Notes under the pieces: model-generated
Seen by the model: only the letters and a program-made list of their open reading frames with translations
Told to the model about the DNA's origin: nothing
The model's database searches: none
In this document: positions 25,613 through 36,039 of the stretch, piece by piece
Numbering within the stretch: the stretch's first letter is position 1
How the letters are laid out: every line of letters begins with the position of its first letter
Made by a program: the position numbers and the translations under genes
Source of the DNA: Teichococcus rhizosphaerae
Lineage (GTDB): Bacteria > Pseudomonadota > Alphaproteobacteria > Acetobacterales > Acetobacteraceae
Length of the DNA stretch: 64,000 bases
Direction: 5' to 3'
Assembly: GCF_002631185.1 (NCBI RefSeq)
Contig: NZ_PDNU01000003.1
Coordinates: 124,001 to 188,000 of the forward strand

Positions 25613-28030
25613 ATGGCGGATAAGAAACCCGAATTGCTGAGCGGTGAGCTGCTCCCCGTATTGCCGCTGCGGGACATCGTCGTCTTTCCCCACATGATCG
25701 TCCCGCTTTTCGTGGGCCGGGAGAAGAGCGTCCGCGCCCTTGAGGCCGTGATGCGGGAAGACAAGCAGATCCTGCTCGTCGCCCAGCGCAATGCCGCGCA
25801 GGACGATCCGGGCGCCGAGGAGTTGTACGATGTCGGCACGGTCTCCACCGTGCTGCAGCTCCTCAAGCTGCCGGACGGAACCGTCAAGGTTCTGGTCGAG
25901 GGCGGCAAGCGTGCGCGCGTGCTCGGCTTCAAGGAGACCGACCAGTACTTCGAGGCCTATACGGCCCCGCAGGAAGAGGAGGCCGCCGAGTCGCCCGAGA
26001 TCGAGGCGCTGGCGCGCACCGTGGTCGGCCAGTTCGAGCAGTACATCAAGCTCAACAAGAAGATCGCGCCCGAGGTGCTGGTCTCGATCAACCAGATCGA
26101 GGACTCGGCCAAGCTCGCGGACACGGTCGCCAGCCACCTGAACCTGAAGATCGCCGAGAAGCAGGAGCTTCTGGAGATCGCCAGCGTCTCGGCCCGGCTG
26201 GAGCGCGTCTTCGCGCACATGGAAAGCGAGATCGGCGTCCTTCAGGTGGAGAAGCGCATCCGGAACCGCGTCAAGCGGCAGATGGAGAAGACGCAGCGCG
26301 AGTACTACCTGAACGAGCAGCTCAAGGCGATCCAGAAGGAGCTGGGCGAGGGCGAGGACGGCAAGGACGAGGCGGCCGAGCTGGAGGCCCGGATCAAGGC
26401 CACCAAGCTTTCCCCCGAGGCGCGGGACAAGGCGCTGGGCGAGCTGAAGAAGCTGCGCTCCATGTCGCCCATGAGCGCCGAGGCGACGGTGGTGCGGAAC
26501 TACCTCGACTGGATCCTCTCCATTCCGTGGAAGAAGAAGTCGAAGGTCCGCAACGACCTCCTCAAGGCCGAGGAGGTGCTGGACGCCGACCATTACGGCC
26601 TGGACAAGGTCAAGGAGCGCATCCTCGAATATCTGGCGGTGCAGTCGCGCTCGCCCAAGGTGCGCGGGCCGATCCTGTGCCTCGTCGGGCCTCCGGGCGT
26701 CGGCAAGACCAGCCTCGGCAAGTCCATCGCCAAGGCCACCAACCGCAACTTCGTGCGCATGTCCCTGGGCGGCATGCGGGACGAGGCGGAGGTGCGCGGC
26801 CACCGGCGGACCTATATCGGCTCCATGCCGGGCAAGGTCATCCAGGGCATGAAGAAGGCCAAGACCTCCAACCCGCTCTTCCTGCTGGACGAGATCGACA
26901 AGCTCGGCGCCGACTGGCGTGGCGACCCGTCCTCGGCCCTGCTGGAGGTGCTGGACCCGGAGCAGAACGCCACCTTCGGCGACCACTACCTGGAGGTCGA
27001 TTACGACCTGTCGGACGTGATGTTCGTCACCACGGCCAACTCCCTGCGCATGCCGCAGCCGCTGCTGGACCGCATGGAGATCATCCGCATCCCCGGCTAC
27101 ACCGAGGATGAGAAGGTGCAGATCGCCCGCCGCCACCTGCTGCCCAAGGTCACCGAGGCCAACGGGCTGAAGGAAGGCGAGTGGAGCGTGACGGACGAGG
27201 CGCTGCTGGACCTCGTGCGCTACTACACGCGCGAGGCCGGCGTCCGTAACCTCGAGCGCGAGGTGGGCGGGCTGGCCCGCAAGGCCGTCAAGGAGATCGT
27301 CTCCAAGAAGGCCAAGAAGGTCGCCATCAACCGCAAGAACCTCGAGAAGTATGCGGGCGTGAAGAAGTTCCGCTACGGCGAGGCCGAGGCGGAGGACATG
27401 GTGGGCGTCGTCACCGGCCTCGCCTGGACCGAGGTGGGCGGCGAGATCCTGACGATCGAGTCGGTCATGGTGCCGGGCAAGGGCAAGGTGCAGACCACCG
27501 GCAAGCTCGGCGACGTGATGCAGGAAAGCGTGTCCGCGGCCATCTCCTATGTCCGCAGCCGCTCGGCCAGCTTCGGCATCAAGCCGACGCTGTACGAGAA
27601 GCGCGACATCCACGTCCATGTGCCGGAAGGTGCGACTCCGAAGGACGGTCCCTCCGCCGGCATCGCCATGGCGACCTCCATCGTCTCCGTGCTGACCGGC
27701 ATCCCCGTGCGCAAGGATGTCGCCATGACGGGCGAGATCACGCTGCGCGGGCGGGTGCTGCCGATCGGCGGGCTGAAGGAGAAGCTGCTGGCGGCGCTGC
27801 GGGCCGGCATCACCACGGTCTTCATCCCCAAGGACAACGAGAAGGATCTGGCCGAGATCCCGGACAACGTGAAGAAGGGGCTGACGATCAACGCCGTCTC
27901 GCATGTGGACGAGGTGATCAGCAAGGCCCTGGTCCGCGCGCCCGAGGCGATCGACTGGTCCGAGCCGGAGGAAGCGCCGCCGGCCACGACCGACGGCAAG
28001 ACCGGCCAGCCGGCCCGCCTGCCGCACTGA
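25613..28030 (+). CDS. lon: Lon ATP-dependent protease
   Basis: The 805-residue protease has the three Lon parts: the N-terminal substrate domain ([20 protein letters not shown], about 16-35), the AAA+ module with Walker A GPPGVGKT (359-366), and the C-terminal protease domain with catalytic Ser681 in PKDGPSAG and Lys724 in GGLKEK. These positions match the E. coli dyad to within two residues. ATG 25613 follows GAGTGAGG; an in-frame GTG 12 bp upstream overlaps that site and is rejected. It degrades misfolded and regulatory proteins. A strong terminator follows 48 bp after the stop. Confidence 0.97.
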   Translation: MADKKPELLSGELLPVLPLRDIVVFPHMIVPLFVGREKSVRALEAVMREDKQILLVAQRNAAQDDPGAEELYDVGTVSTVLQLLKLPDGTVKVLVEGGKRARVLGFKETDQYFEAYTAPQEEEAAESPEIEALARTVVGQFEQYIKLNKKIAPEVLVSINQIEDSAKLADTVASHLNLKIAEKQELLEIASVSARLERVFAHMESEIGVLQVEKRIRNRVKRQMEKTQREYYLNEQLKAIQKELGEGEDGKDEAAELEARIKATKLSPEARDKALGELKKLRSMSPMSAEATVVRNYLDWILSIPWKKKSKVRNDLLKAEEVLDADHYGLDKVKERILEYLAVQSRSPKVRGPILCLVGPPGVGKTSLGKSIAKATNRNFVRMSLGGMRDEAEVRGHRRTYIGSMPGKVIQGMKKAKTSNPLFLLDEIDKLGADWRGDPSSALLEVLDPEQNATFGDHYLEVDYDLSDVMFVTTANSLRMPQPLLDRMEIIRIPGYTEDEKVQIARRHLLPKVTEANGLKEGEWSVTDEALLDLVRYYTREAGVRNLEREVGGLARKAVKEIVSKKAKKVAINRKNLEKYAGVKKFRYGEAEAEDMVGVVTGLAWTEVGGEILTIESVMVPGKGKVQTTGKLGDVMQESVSAAISYVRSRSASFGIKPTLYEKRDIHVHVPEGATPKDGPSAGIAMATSIVSVLTGIPVRKDVAMTGEITLRGRVLPIGGLKEKLLAALRAGITTVFIPKDNEKDLAEIPDNVKKGLTINAVSHVDEVISKALVRAPEAIDWSEPEEAPPATTDGKTGQPARLPH

Positions 28031-28077
28031 GACGCCCTGCCGCGGCCTGGAAGCCGCGGCCGTGGCACGGCCTGGAG

Positions 28078-28109
28078 CCCGGGGAAGGGAAGCCTTCCCC
28101 GGGTTTTTT
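28078..28109 (+). terminator. Intrinsic terminator of lon
   Basis: CCCGGGGAAGG and CCTTCCCCGGG form a perfect 11-bp stem with a GAAG tetraloop, followed by six T. It ends the lon transcript and isolates hupB. Confidence 0.92.
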
Positions 28110-28292
28110 GCGGCCCGCGCGGCCATTGCGACGCTCGTGCCGTGACCGGCCTGCATCAGCCCTGGAAAATGGCGGCGGCGGGCGGCGCTGCCTTCAGCGC
28201 GGCGTTGACGGGGGAAAAACCGGCTGCCTAGTGTCGCGACGACAGGGACCGGCTTCTGCCGGTCCATGGGCCCCCAGGCGAGGATGAATCAC

Positions 28293-28565
28293 GTGAACAA
28301 ACAGGATCTCGTCGCGGTTGTTGCGGAGACGGGTGAGCTCTCCAAGGCCAAGGCGAGCGAGGTGCTCGACGCGGTGTTCGACGCGATCGGCCAGTCGCTG
28401 AAGGCCAAGCAGGAAGTCCGCCTGGTGGGCTTCGGCACCTTCTCCACCTCGCGCCGCAAGGCCGGCAAGGGCCGCAACCCGCGCACGGGAGAGGAGATCG
28501 AGATCGCCTCCTCCACCACGGTGCGCTTCAAGGCGGGCAAGGCCCTGAAGGACGACCTGAACTGA
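28293..28565 (+). CDS. hupB: HU-type nucleoid DNA-binding protein
   Basis: The 90-residue histone-like protein has the family N-terminus VNKQDLVAVVAE, the flexible DNA-binding arm with GRNPRTGEEI (about 60-69) and a C-terminal FKAGKALKDDLN. I chose GTG 28293 rather than ATG 28284: GCGAGGA lies at a proper distance from the GTG but touches the ATG, and the GTG gives exactly the 90 residues typical of HU. It bends and compacts DNA in the nucleoid. It has its own promoter region after the lon terminator. Confidence 0.94.
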   Translation: MNKQDLVAVVAETGELSKAKASEVLDAVFDAIGQSLKAKQEVRLVGFGTFSTSRRKAGKGRNPRTGEEIEIASSTTVRFKAGKALKDDLN

Positions 28566-28608
28566 GGGCGTGGCGCCTCGCCCGGGAAGGGCGGGGGATG
28601 ATGTTCGG

Positions 28609-28642
28609 GGGGCCGGCAGCGATGCCGGCTCCTTGTCGTTTT
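28609..28642 (+). terminator. Intrinsic terminator of hupB
   Basis: GCCGGCA and TGCCGGC pair around GCGA, extended by three further pairs including one G-T. A T-rich tail, TTGTCGTTTT, follows. Confidence 0.75.
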
Positions 28643-28647
28643 GGGGC

Positions 28648-28677
28648 TTGGCCCGAGGGGGGCGGGGAGGGTAATCG
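28648..28677 (+). promoter_or_regulatory. Candidate promoter for tRNA-Val
   Basis: TTGGCC and TAATCG are 18 bases apart and end 14 bp before the tRNA. The spacing to the mature tRNA is short, so confidence is low. Confidence 0.33.
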
Positions 28678-28691
28678 CAACCCTGCTGTGC

Positions 28692-28763
28692 GGGCACTTA
28701 GCTCAGCGGTAGAGCGCCTCGCTTACACCGAGGATGCCGGCGGTTCGAATCCGTCAGTGCCCA
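28692..28763 (+). tRNA. tRNA-Val (anticodon TAC)
   Basis: A 72-base tRNA body. Acceptor arms GGGCACT and AGTGCCC pair fully, the anticodon stem CCTCG/CGAGG encloses CTTACAC, giving anticodon TAC, and the T-arm has GGTTCGAATC. The 3' CCA is not encoded, unlike in the two other tRNA genes of the window. Confidence 0.95.
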
Positions 28764-28840
28764 TTCCCCCAGGCGACGGCCGCAGCGGAAGCTGATCAGT
28801 TCCCCATCAAATCAATCGGCGGAAAGATGAGTTTCGCCGA

Positions 28841-28869
28841 TTGACACTGACCGGGCGGCGCCGTATTTC
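28841..28869 (+). promoter_or_regulatory. Sigma-70 promoter of tRNA-Asp with overlapping inverted repeat
   Basis: A perfect TTGACA and TATTTC are separated by 17 bases and end 16 bp before the tRNA-Asp gene. The -35 box overlaps the right arm of a 10-bp inverted repeat, TCAATCGGCG at 28812-28821 and CGCCGATTGA at 28835-28844, which could be an operator. Confidence 0.75.
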
Positions 28870-28885
28870 TCGCCCCACGACGCAA

Positions 28886-28962
<77 letters not shown>

Positions 28963-28973
28963 CGTCGCAAGGC

Positions 28974-29008
28974 AAAAACGCCGCCCCGGTTTGCCGGGGC
29001 GGCGTTTT
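28974..29008 (+). terminator. Intrinsic terminator after tRNA-Asp
   Basis: CGCCGCCCCGG and CCGGGGCGGCG form a perfect 11-bp stem around TTTG, followed by TTTT. The A-run on the left makes it usable on both strands. Confidence 0.92.
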
Positions 29009-29188
29009 GCGTTGGCCTGCTTTCCATCTTTCAATGTTCCGCAAGGCGCTCCGGGCTATGGCGATCCTGGCGTCGGGGGGGTAATGTCCGCCGCAGCGTT
29101 GCGCTGCGGCATGCCCCGTGGCGCGACACGCCGTGCGCTCCCCTGCGCATGGTTTTGTTGGGCCGCGGGCCCGAGGGACGGACGCAAC

Positions 29189-29557
29189 ATGACCCAGCCC
29201 CTGCTGGCGAACTATTTCCCGATCCTGGTCTTCCTGGCCATCGCCGCGGGTATCGCCGTGGCCATGGTGGGCGGCAGCGTGCTGGCGGCCCGCCAGAAGC
29301 CTTATGCGGAGAAGGTCTCCGCCTATGAGTGCGGCTTCGAGCCGTTCGACGACACGCGCCGGCGCTTCGATGTGCGATTCTACCTCGTCGCCATCCTGTT
29401 CATCATCTTCGACCTGGAAGTGGCTTTCCTGTTTCCCTGGGCGGTGGCGCTGGGTGATATCGGCTGGCTCGGCTTCCTTTCGATGATGGGCTTCCTGGCC
29501 GTGCTGACGGTGGGCTTCATCTACGAATGGCGCAAAGGCGCCCTGGACTGGGAGTGA
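29189..29557 (+). CDS. nuoA: NADH-quinone oxidoreductase subunit A
   Basis: The 122-residue membrane subunit of complex I has three hydrophobic helices and the family motifs [16 protein letters not shown] and [21 protein letters not shown], which bear the conserved acidic residues of the quinone-site region. ATG 29189 is chosen over a long upstream frame that covers the terminator and tRNA. It is the first of 14 nuo genes in canonical A-N order. The 180-bp upstream region has a hairpin (CCGCAGCG/CGCTGCGG, 29091-29109) in the probable leader. Confidence 0.95.
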   Translation: MTQPLLANYFPILVFLAIAAGIAVAMVGGSVLAARQKPYAEKVSAYECGFEPFDDTRRRFDVRFYLVAILFIIFDLEVAFLFPWAVALGDIGWLGFLSMMGFLAVLTVGFIYEWRKGALDWE

Positions 29558-29564
29558 GCCGCCG

Positions 29565-30125
29565 ATGAGTGCGAGCAACCAAAGCGAGCTGAGCTGGAAC
29601 CAGCAGGGCCTCCCGCCGGGCCCGGAGCAGGACGCCGTGGTGAAGGGCGTCACCGGCGAGATTGAGGACAAGGGCTTCGTCGTCGCCAACCTCGACAAGG
29701 TGGTGAACTGGGCGCGCACCGGCAGCCTGTGGCCGATGACCTTCGGCCTGGCCTGCTGCGCCGTGCCGATGATCCATGCCTATATGCCGCGCTACGACCT
29801 CGACCGCTTCGGCGTCATCCCGCGCGGCTCGCCCCGCCAGTCGGACGTGATGATCGTGGCCGGCACGCTGACCAACAAGATGGCCCCCGCGCTGCGCAAG
29901 GTCTATGACCAGATGGCCGAGCCGCGCTGGGTCATCTCCATGGGCAGCTGCGCCAATGGCGGCGGCTACTACCATTACAGCTACAGCGTCGTCCGCGGCT
30001 GCGACCGGATCGTGCCGGTGGACGTCTATGTGCCCGGCTGCCCGCCCACCGCCGAGGCGCTGGTCTATGGCGTGCTGCAGCTCCAGAAGAAGATCCGCCG
30101 GACGGGGAGCATCCTCCGTGGCTGA
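29565..30125 (+). CDS. nuoB: NADH-quinone oxidoreductase subunit B
   Basis: The 186-residue peripheral subunit carries iron-sulfur cluster N2, the last electron carrier before quinone. The ligands are visible as the tandem pair Cys64-Cys65 in GLACCAVPM, Cys129 in GSCANGGG and Cys159 in PGCPPTAE. It sits 7 bp after nuoA and overlaps nuoC by 8 bp. Confidence 0.97.
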   Translation: MSASNQSELSWNQQGLPPGPEQDAVVKGVTGEIEDKGFVVANLDKVVNWARTGSLWPMTFGLACCAVPMIHAYMPRYDLDRFGVIPRGSPRQSDVMIVAGTLTNKMAPALRKVYDQMAEPRWVISMGSCANGGGYYHYSYSVVRGCDRIVPVDVYVPGCPPTAEALVYGVLQLQKKIRRTGSILRG

Positions 30126-30783
30126 CCAGACCGCGATCGAGACCGCCGGGGCGCAGGCCGCGCCAGGCGCGAACCAGGCCCTGCTTTCCGCCGTGCTGTC
30201 CGCCATTCCCGCCGAGGCCGTGCTCGCCTCCCAGGTGGCGCGCGGCGCCGAGGTGGAGATCCGGGTGCGGCGCGAGGCCTTGCACGCCGTGCTGCGGATG
30301 CTGCGCGACGATCCGCGCTTCGACTTCCAGCAGTGCATGGACATCTGCGGCGTGGACTGGCCGGGCCGGCCGGAGCGCTTCGAGGTGGTCTACAACCTCC
30401 TCTCGATGACGCATAACCACCGCATCCGCGTCATCACCACGACGAATGCCGAGACCCCGGTGCCCACCGTCGTCGACCTGTGGCCCTCCGCCACCTGGTT
30501 CGAGCGCGAGGCGTGGGACATGTACGGCATCGTCTTCGAGGGCCAGACCGACCTGCGCCGCATCCTCACCGATTACGGCTTCGAGGGGCATCCGCTGCGC
30601 AAGGACTTCCCGCTCACCGGCTTCGTCGAGGTCCGCTACGACCCCGAGCGGCAGGCGGTGGTCTATGAGCCGGTCAAGCTGACGCAGGACTTCCGCAACT
30701 TCGATTTCCTCTCGCCCTGGGAAGGCATGACCACGCTGCCCGGCGACGAGAAGGTGCATCTCAACCGGATCACCCGCGAATGA
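30118..30783 (+). CDS. nuoC: NADH-quinone oxidoreductase subunit C
   Basis: The 221-residue subunit of the hydrophilic arm starts at GTG 30118 inside nuoB, with GGGGAG upstream; a longer frame inside nuoB is rejected. The 30-kDa-subunit signature [20 protein letters not shown] is split over about residues 128-148, followed by [12 protein letters not shown]. It packs against NuoB and NuoD near the quinone site. C and D are separate genes here, unlike the fused nuoCD of enterobacteria. Confidence 0.96.
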   Translation: MADQTAIETAGAQAAPGANQALLSAVLSAIPAEAVLASQVARGAEVEIRVRREALHAVLRMLRDDPRFDFQQCMDICGVDWPGRPERFEVVYNLLSMTHNHRIRVITTTNAETPVPTVVDLWPSATWFEREAWDMYGIVFEGQTDLRRILTDYGFEGHPLRKDFPLTGFVEVRYDPERQAVVYEPVKLTQDFRNFDFLSPWEGMTTLPGDEKVHLNRITRE

Positions 30784-31997
30784 GCCTCAGCACCGACGAC
30801 ACCCCGGCCTCGGGCGGCACCCGCACGGTCGAGATCGACAGCCACACCATTAATTTCGGCCCGCAGCACCCGGCCGCGCACGGCGTGCTGCGGCTGATCC
30901 TGGAGATGCAGGGCGAGGTGGTGGAGCGTGCCGACCCGCATATCGGCCTGCTGCACCGCGGCACCGAGAAGCTGATCGAGCACAAGACCTACCTCCAGGC
31001 GCTGCCCTATTTCGACCGCCTGGACTATGTGGCGCCGATGGCGCAGGAGCATTGCTTCGCGCTCGCCGTGGAGAAGCTTCTCGGCATCGAGGCGCCGATC
31101 CGCGCGCAGTACATCCGCGTGCTGTTCGCCGAGATCAGCCGCATCCTGAACCACATCCTGAACATCACCACCTATGCGCTGGATGTGGGCGCGACGACAC
31201 CCTCGCTTTGGGGCTTTGAGCAGCGCGAGGTGCTGCTGGAGTTCTACGACGCGACCTCCGGCTCGCACTACCACGCCAACTACTTCCGCGCCGGCGGCGT
31301 GGCCAAGGACCTGCCGGCCGGCCTGACCGACCGCATCGCGGCCTGGGCCGAGCAGTTCCCGAAGTTCGTGGACGACATCGAGCGCCTGCTGACGGGCAAC
31401 CGCATCTTCAAGCAGCGCACCGTCGACATCGGCATCATGACGGCCGAGGAGGCGATGGAGTGGGGCTTCTCCGGCCCCTGCATCCGTGCCTCGGGCTGCG
31501 CCTGGGACCTGCGCCGCAGCCAGCCCTACGATGTCTATGAGCAGATGGACTTCGAGATCCCGGTGGGCAGCCATGGCGACTGCTATGAGCGCTACCTAGT
31601 CCGCATCGCCGAGATGCGCGAAAGCCTGAAGATCATCAAGCAGTGCCTGGCGCAGATGCCTGGCGGCCCGATCAAGGTGCAGGACAGCAAGATCGCGCCG
31701 CCGAAGCGGGCCGAGATGAAGCGCTCGATGGAGGCGCTCATCCACCACTTCAAGCTCTACAGCGAGGGCTACCACGTGCCGGCGGGCTCCACCTACACGG
31801 CGGTCGAGGCGCCCAAGGGCGAGTTCGGCGTCTATCTGGTGGCGGACGGCACCAACCGCCCCTATCGCTGCAAGATCCGCGCGCCCGGCTTCGCGCATCT
31901 GCAGGCGATGGAGAAGCTGTCGAAGGGGCACATGCTGGCGGACGCCGTGTCCGTCATCGGCAGCCTGGATATCGTGTTCGGAGAGATCGACCGGTGA
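30780..31997 (+). CDS. nuoD: NADH-quinone oxidoreductase subunit D
   Basis: The 405-residue 49-kDa-type subunit forms the quinone-binding cavity with Nuo[17 protein letters not shown] (about 24-39) holds the quinone-contacting His, and [21 protein letters not shown] and the C-terminal [12 protein letters not shown] are family hallmarks. It lacks the nickel-binding cysteines of related hydrogenases, as expected. Overlaps nuoC and nuoE by 4 bp each. Confidence 0.97.
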   Translation: MSLSTDDTPASGGTRTVEIDSHTINFGPQHPAAHGVLRLILEMQGEVVERADPHIGLLHRGTEKLIEHKTYLQALPYFDRLDYVAPMAQEHCFALAVEKLLGIEAPIRAQYIRVLFAEISRILNHILNITTYALDVGATTPSLWGFEQREVLLEFYDATSGSHYHANYFRAGGVAKDLPAGLTDRIAAWAEQFPKFVDDIERLLTGNRIFKQRTVDIGIMTAEEAMEWGFSGPCIRASGCAWDLRRSQPYDVYEQMDFEIPVGSHGDCYERYLVRIAEMRESLKIIKQCLAQMPGGPIKVQDSKIAPPKRAEMKRSMEALIHHFKLYSEGYHVPAGSTYTAVEAPKGEFGVYLVADGTNRPYRCKIRAPGFAHLQAMEKLSKGHMLADAVSVIGSLDIVFGEIDR

Positions 31998-32647
31998 GTG
32001 CGCTGAACCACGAGGAGCCGGCGAGCTTCGCCTTCGACGCGGAGAGCGAGGCGCAGATCGAGAAGATCCTGAAGCGCTATCCGGAAGGCAAGCAGGCGAG
32101 CGGCGTGATTCCGCTGCTCTATGTCGCGCAGAAGCAGATGGGGCGGGCCACCGGCAGCGCCTGGGTGCCGCGCGTGGCGATGGATGCCATCGCTGAGCGC
32201 CTCGGCATGGCGCCGATCCGCGTCTACGAGGTCGCCACCTTCTACTTCATGTTCAACACGAAGCCGATCGGGCGCTACCACCTGCAGGTCTGCGGCACGA
32301 CGCCCTGCTGGCTGCGCGGTTCGGACGAGGTGCTGCGCGCCTGCAAGGATGCCGGCCACCTGAAGGGCTATGGCGACACCAGCGAGGACGGGCTGTTCAC
32401 CATGACCGAGGTGGAGTGCCTCGGCGGCTGCGTGAACGCGCCCATCCTGCAGGTGGACGACGACTACTACGAGGACATGGACTACGAGAGCACGGTGAAG
32501 CTGATCGAGGCGCTGAAGCGCGGCGAGCGGCCGGAGCCGGGCAGCGCCCGGGGCCGTCTCTGCAGCGCGCCGGAAGGCGGGCCGGAGACCCTGCTCGACA
32601 TTCCGCTGATGGACGCGCCGGCCGATGGCCGCGCCGTGAAGGAGTGA
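31994..32647 (+). CDS. nuoE: NADH-quinone oxidoreductase subunit E
   Basis: The 217-residue subunit binds the [2Fe-2S] cluster N1a in a thioredoxin-like fold, with ligands in QVCGTTPCW and [10 protein letters not shown]. It starts at a GTG overlapping the nuoD stop; upstream in-frame codons lie inside nuoD. About 40 residues after the cluster domain form a low-complexity C-terminal tail seen in many alphaproteobacteria. It works with NuoF in the NADH module. Confidence 0.95.
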   Translation: MSALNHEEPASFAFDAESEAQIEKILKRYPEGKQASGVIPLLYVAQKQMGRATGSAWVPRVAMDAIAERLGMAPIRVYEVATFYFMFNTKPIGRYHLQVCGTTPCWLRGSDEVLRACKDAGHLKGYGDTSEDGLFTMTEVECLGGCVNAPILQVDDDYYEDMDYESTVKLIEALKRGERPEPGSARGRLCSAPEGGPETLLDIPLMDAPADGRAVKE

Positions 32648-32651
32648 GACC

Positions 32652-33962
32652 GTGGCGCTGAGCGACAAGGACCGCATCTTCACCAACCTCTACGGCATCC
32701 ATCACTGGGGGCTGAAGGAGGCGCGGCGGCGCGGCAACTGGGACGGCACCGCCGGCATCATCGCCAAGGGGCGGGACTGGATCATCGAGGAGATGAAGCA
32801 GTCCGGCCTGCGCGGCCGTGGCGGCGCGGGCTTCCCCACCGGCATGAAGTGGAGCTTCATGCCGAAGTCCAACCCGGATGGCCGGCCGTCCTACCTCGTC
32901 GTGAACTGCGACGAGTCCGAGCCGGGCACCTGCAAGGACCGCGACATCGTCCGCAACGACCCGCACACGCTGATCGAGGGCTGCCTGCTGGCCGGCGTCG
33001 CCATGGGCGCGCATGCCGGCTACATCTACATCCGCGGCGAGTACTACAACGAGCACCTGGTTCTGCAGGCGGCGATCGACGAGGCGTACGAGGCCGGCCT
33101 GCTCGGCGCCAACGCGGCCGGCTCGGGCTGGGACTTCGACCTCTACGTCCATCGCGGCGCCGGCGCCTATATCTGCGGCGAAGAGACGGCGCTGATCGAG
33201 AGCCTCGAAGGCAAGAAGGGCATGCCGCGCCTGAAGCCGCCCTTCCCGGCGGCGGTGGGCCTTTATGGCTGCCCGACCACGGTGAACAACGTCGAGACCA
33301 TCGCGGTGGTGCCGACCATCCTGCGCCGCGGTGCCTCCTGGTTCGCCTCCTTCGGCCGGCCGAAGAACAGCGGCACCAAGGTGTTCTGCATCCAGGGCCA
33401 TGTGAACAAGCCCTGCAACGTGGAAGCCGAGATGAGCATCCCGATGCGGGAGCTGATCGAGCGCTATGCCGGCGGCGTGCGCGGGGGGTGGGACAACCTG
33501 CTCGCCGTCATCCCCGGCGGCTCCTCCACGCCGCTGCTGCCCAAGCACATCTGCGACGACGTGCTGATGGACTTCGATGCGCTGCGCGAGCACAAGACCG
33601 GCCTCGGCACGGCGGGCGTGATCGTGATGGACAAGTCCACCGACATCATCAAGGCGATCGCCCGCCTGGCGCAGTTCTACAAGCATGAGAGCTGCGGCCA
33701 GTGCACCCCCTGCCGCGAGGGCATGGGCTGGCAGAAGCGCCTGATGGACCGCATGGTCGAGGGCCGCGCCGAGATCGCCGAGATCGACGTGCTGGAAAGC
33801 GTGACGCGCCAGATCGAGGGGCACACCATCTGCGCCCTCGCCGATGGCGGCGTCTGGCCGGTGCAGGGCCTGATCCGGCACTTCCGTCCGCTGATGGAAG
33901 AGCGCATCCGGGAATACCACGCCAAAAAGAGCGGCGGCGCCATGCCGCTGGCCGCGGAGTAA
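32652..33962 (+). CDS. nuoF: NADH-quinone oxidoreductase subunit F
   Basis: The 436-residue subunit binds NADH, FMN and a [4Fe-4S] cluster. [10 protein letters not shown] (55-64) is the nucleotide-binding glycine loop, and [14 protein letters not shown] follows in the flavin site. Cluster N3 ligands are Cys348, Cys351 and Cys354 in [11 protein letters not shown] plus a later Cys in HTICAL. It starts at GTG 32652, 4 bp after nuoE. Confidence 0.97.
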   Translation: MALSDKDRIFTNLYGIHHWGLKEARRRGNWDGTAGIIAKGRDWIIEEMKQSGLRGRGGAGFPTGMKWSFMPKSNPDGRPSYLVVNCDESEPGTCKDRDIVRNDPHTLIEGCLLAGVAMGAHAGYIYIRGEYYNEHLVLQAAIDEAYEAGLLGANAAGSGWDFDLYVHRGAGAYICGEETALIESLEGKKGMPRLKPPFPAAVGLYGCPTTVNNVETIAVVPTILRRGASWFASFGRPKNSGTKVFCIQGHVNKPCNVEAEMSIPMRELIERYAGGVRGGWDNLLAVIPGGSSTPLLPKHICDDVLMDFDALREHKTGLGTAGVIVMDKSTDIIKAIARLAQFYKHESCGQCTPCREGMGWQKRLMDRMVEGRAEIAEIDVLESVTRQIEGHTICALADGGVWPVQGLIRHFRPLMEERIREYHAKKSGGAMPLAAE

Positions 33963-33966
33963 GACC

Positions 33967-36033
33967 ATGGCGAAGGTCACGATCGACGGCATCGAGGTCG
34001 AGGTCCCCAACGGGGCCACCGTCCTCCAGGCCTGCGAGGCGGCGGGAAAGGAGATCCCCCGCTTCTGCTATCATGAGCGGCTGAGCGTCGCCGGCAATTG
34101 CCGCATGTGCCTGGTCGAGGTGGAGAAGGCGCCGAAGCCGGTGGCCTCCTGCGCCTACCCCGTGGCGGACGGCATGAAGGTGTTCACGGACAGCGAGCTG
34201 GTCCGCAACGCCCGCCGCAACGTCATGGAATTCCTGCTGATCAACCACCCGCTGGATTGCCCGATCTGCGACCAGGGCGGCGAGTGCGACCTGCAGGACC
34301 AGGCGACGGCCTATGGCGGCCAGGGCGGCCGCTACCGCGAGCAGAAGCGCGCGGTGAAGGACAAGTATCTGGGCCCGCTGGTCAAGACCATCATGACCCG
34401 CTGCATCCAGTGCACCCGCTGCGTGCGCTTCGCGACCGAGGTCGCGGGCGTGCCGGAGCTGGGCGCCACCGGGCGCGGCGAGGACATGCAGATCGGCACC
34501 TATGTCGAGAAGGCGCTGACCACCGAGCTGTCGGGCAACCTGATCGACATCTGCCCGGTGGGCGCGCTGACCAGCCGCCCCTATGCCTTCGTCTCCCGCC
34601 CCTGGGAGCTGCGCAAGACGGACAGCGTGGACGTGCTGGACGCGGTCGGCGCCGCCATCCGCGTGGACACGCGCGGGCCCGAGGTGCTGCGCATCCTGCC
34701 GCGCACCAATGAGGACGTGAACGAGGAGTGGATGGCCGACCGTGGCCGCTTCTCCTTCGACGGCCTCAAGCGCAAGCGGCTGGACCGCCCCTGGATCCGG
34801 GTGGAGGGCAAGCTGCGCCCCGCGAGCTGGCAGGAGGCCTTCGGGCACATCGCCGCCCGGCTGAAGGGCATCCCCGGCCAGCGCCTCGGCGCCGTGGCCG
34901 GCGACCTGGTGGATGCCGAGAGCGCCTTCGCGCTGCGCGAGCTGATGATCGGCCTCGGCTCGGCCAATCTCGACTGCCGGCAGGACGGCGCGGCGATCGA
35001 CGTCTCGCGCCGCGATCACTACCTGTTCAACTCGGGCATCGCCGGCATCGACGAGGCGGACGCCCTGCTGCTGATCGGCACCAACCCGCGCAAGGAAGCG
35101 CCGGTGCTGAACGCCCGCATCCGCAAGCGCTGGTCCTCGGGCGCGCTGAAGGTGGCGAGCATCGGCCCGGCCGGGCTCGACCTCACCTACAAGGCCGAGC
35201 ATCTGGGGGAGGGGCCTGACGCCCTCGCGGCGCTGCGCGACGGGAGCAGCGCCTTCGCCGAGGTGTTGAAGGGCGCCAAGCGGCCGATGATCGTGCTGGG
35301 CCGCGCCGCCGTGGCGCGCCCCGACGGCGCGGCCATCCTGGCGGCGGCCTGGGCGCTGGCCGAGAGCGTCGGCGCGCTGACGCCCGAGTGGCACGGCTTC
35401 AACATGCTGCACCTGTTCGGCGGCCAAGTCGGCGCGCTCGATGCCGGCTTCGTGCCGGGCGAGGGCGGGCTGGACCTGGCCGGCATGCTGGGCGGCGGCG
35501 TGGACGCGCTGTGGCTGTTGGGCGCGGACGGCTTCGAGCCGGGGCTGATCCCCGCCGGCACCTTCGTCATCTACCAGGGCCACCATGGCGACCGGGCGGC
35601 GGCGCGGGCGGATGTCATCCTCCCCGGCGCGGCCTACACCGAGAAGGACGGCACCTACGTCAACACCGAGGGCCGGGTGCAGCGGGGCCGGATGGCCCTG
35701 CACCCGCCGGGCGAGGCGCGGGAGGACTGGCGCATCATCCGCGCCGCCGGCGCCGCGCTGGGCGTGGGCCTGGCCTTCGACACGCTGGACGCGCTGCGCG
35801 CCCGGATGGTGGCGGCGAACCCGGTCTTCGGCCTGGTCGATGGCCGCGTGGCCGATGGCTGCCACGACACGGCCGGGCCGAAGCTTGCGGCCGGCACGGC
35901 GCCGGAGGCCACCGCCTTCACGCTCGCGGTGACCGATTACTGGCAGGCGGATGCGATCAGCCGCGCCTCGGAAACGATGGCCGAGTGCAGCCGCATCTAC
36001 AATGACGCCACGCCCCGGCTGGCGGCGGAGTAA
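33967..36033 (+). CDS. nuoG: NADH-quinone oxidoreductase subunit G
   Basis: The 688-residue subunit is the electron-wire chain of complex I. A ferredoxin-type [2Fe-2S] site has Cys34, Cys45, Cys48 and Cys62. The His-coordinated cluster N5 uses His94, Cys98, Cys101 and Cys107 (CPICDQGGEC), and N4 uses Cys146, Cys149 and Cys152 with a distal CPVGAL. The C-terminal part is a molybdopterin-oxidoreductase-like domain without cofactor. The extra N7 cluster motif of E. coli is not evident. Confidence 0.96.
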   Translation: MAKVTIDGIEVEVPNGATVLQACEAAGKEIPRFCYHERLSVAGNCRMCLVEVEKAPKPVASCAYPVADGMKVFTDSELVRNARRNVMEFLLINHPLDCPICDQGGECDLQDQATAYGGQGGRYREQKRAVKDKYLGPLVKTIMTRCIQCTRCVRFATEVAGVPELGATGRGEDMQIGTYVEKALTTELSGNLIDICPVGALTSRPYAFVSRPWELRKTDSVDVLDAVGAAIRVDTRGPEVLRILPRTNEDVNEEWMADRGRFSFDGLKRKRLDRPWIRVEGKLRPASWQEAFGHIAARLKGIPGQRLGAVAGDLVDAESAFALRELMIGLGSANLDCRQDGAAIDVSRRDHYLFNSGIAGIDEADALLLIGTNPRKEAPVLNARIRKRWSSGALKVASIGPAGLDLTYKAEHLGEGPDALAALRDGSSAFAEVLKGAKRPMIVLGRAAVARPDGAAILAAAWALAESVGALTPEWHGFNMLHLFGGQVGALDAGFVPGEGGLDLAGMLGGGVDALWLLGADGFEPGLIPAGTFVIYQGHHGDRAAARADVILPGAAYTEKDGTYVNTEGRVQRGRMALHPPGEAREDWRIIRAAGAALGVGLAFDTLDALRARMVAANPVFGLVDGRVADGCHDTAGPKLAAGTAPEATAFTLAVTDYWQADAISRASETMAECSRIYNDATPRLAAE

Positions 36034-36039
36034 CGCGGC

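Noticed and set aside
28284-28292. ATG 28284 as start of the HU gene
   Set aside because: The Shine-Dalgarno sequence abuts this ATG; GTG 28293 is correctly spaced and yields the typical 90-residue HU.
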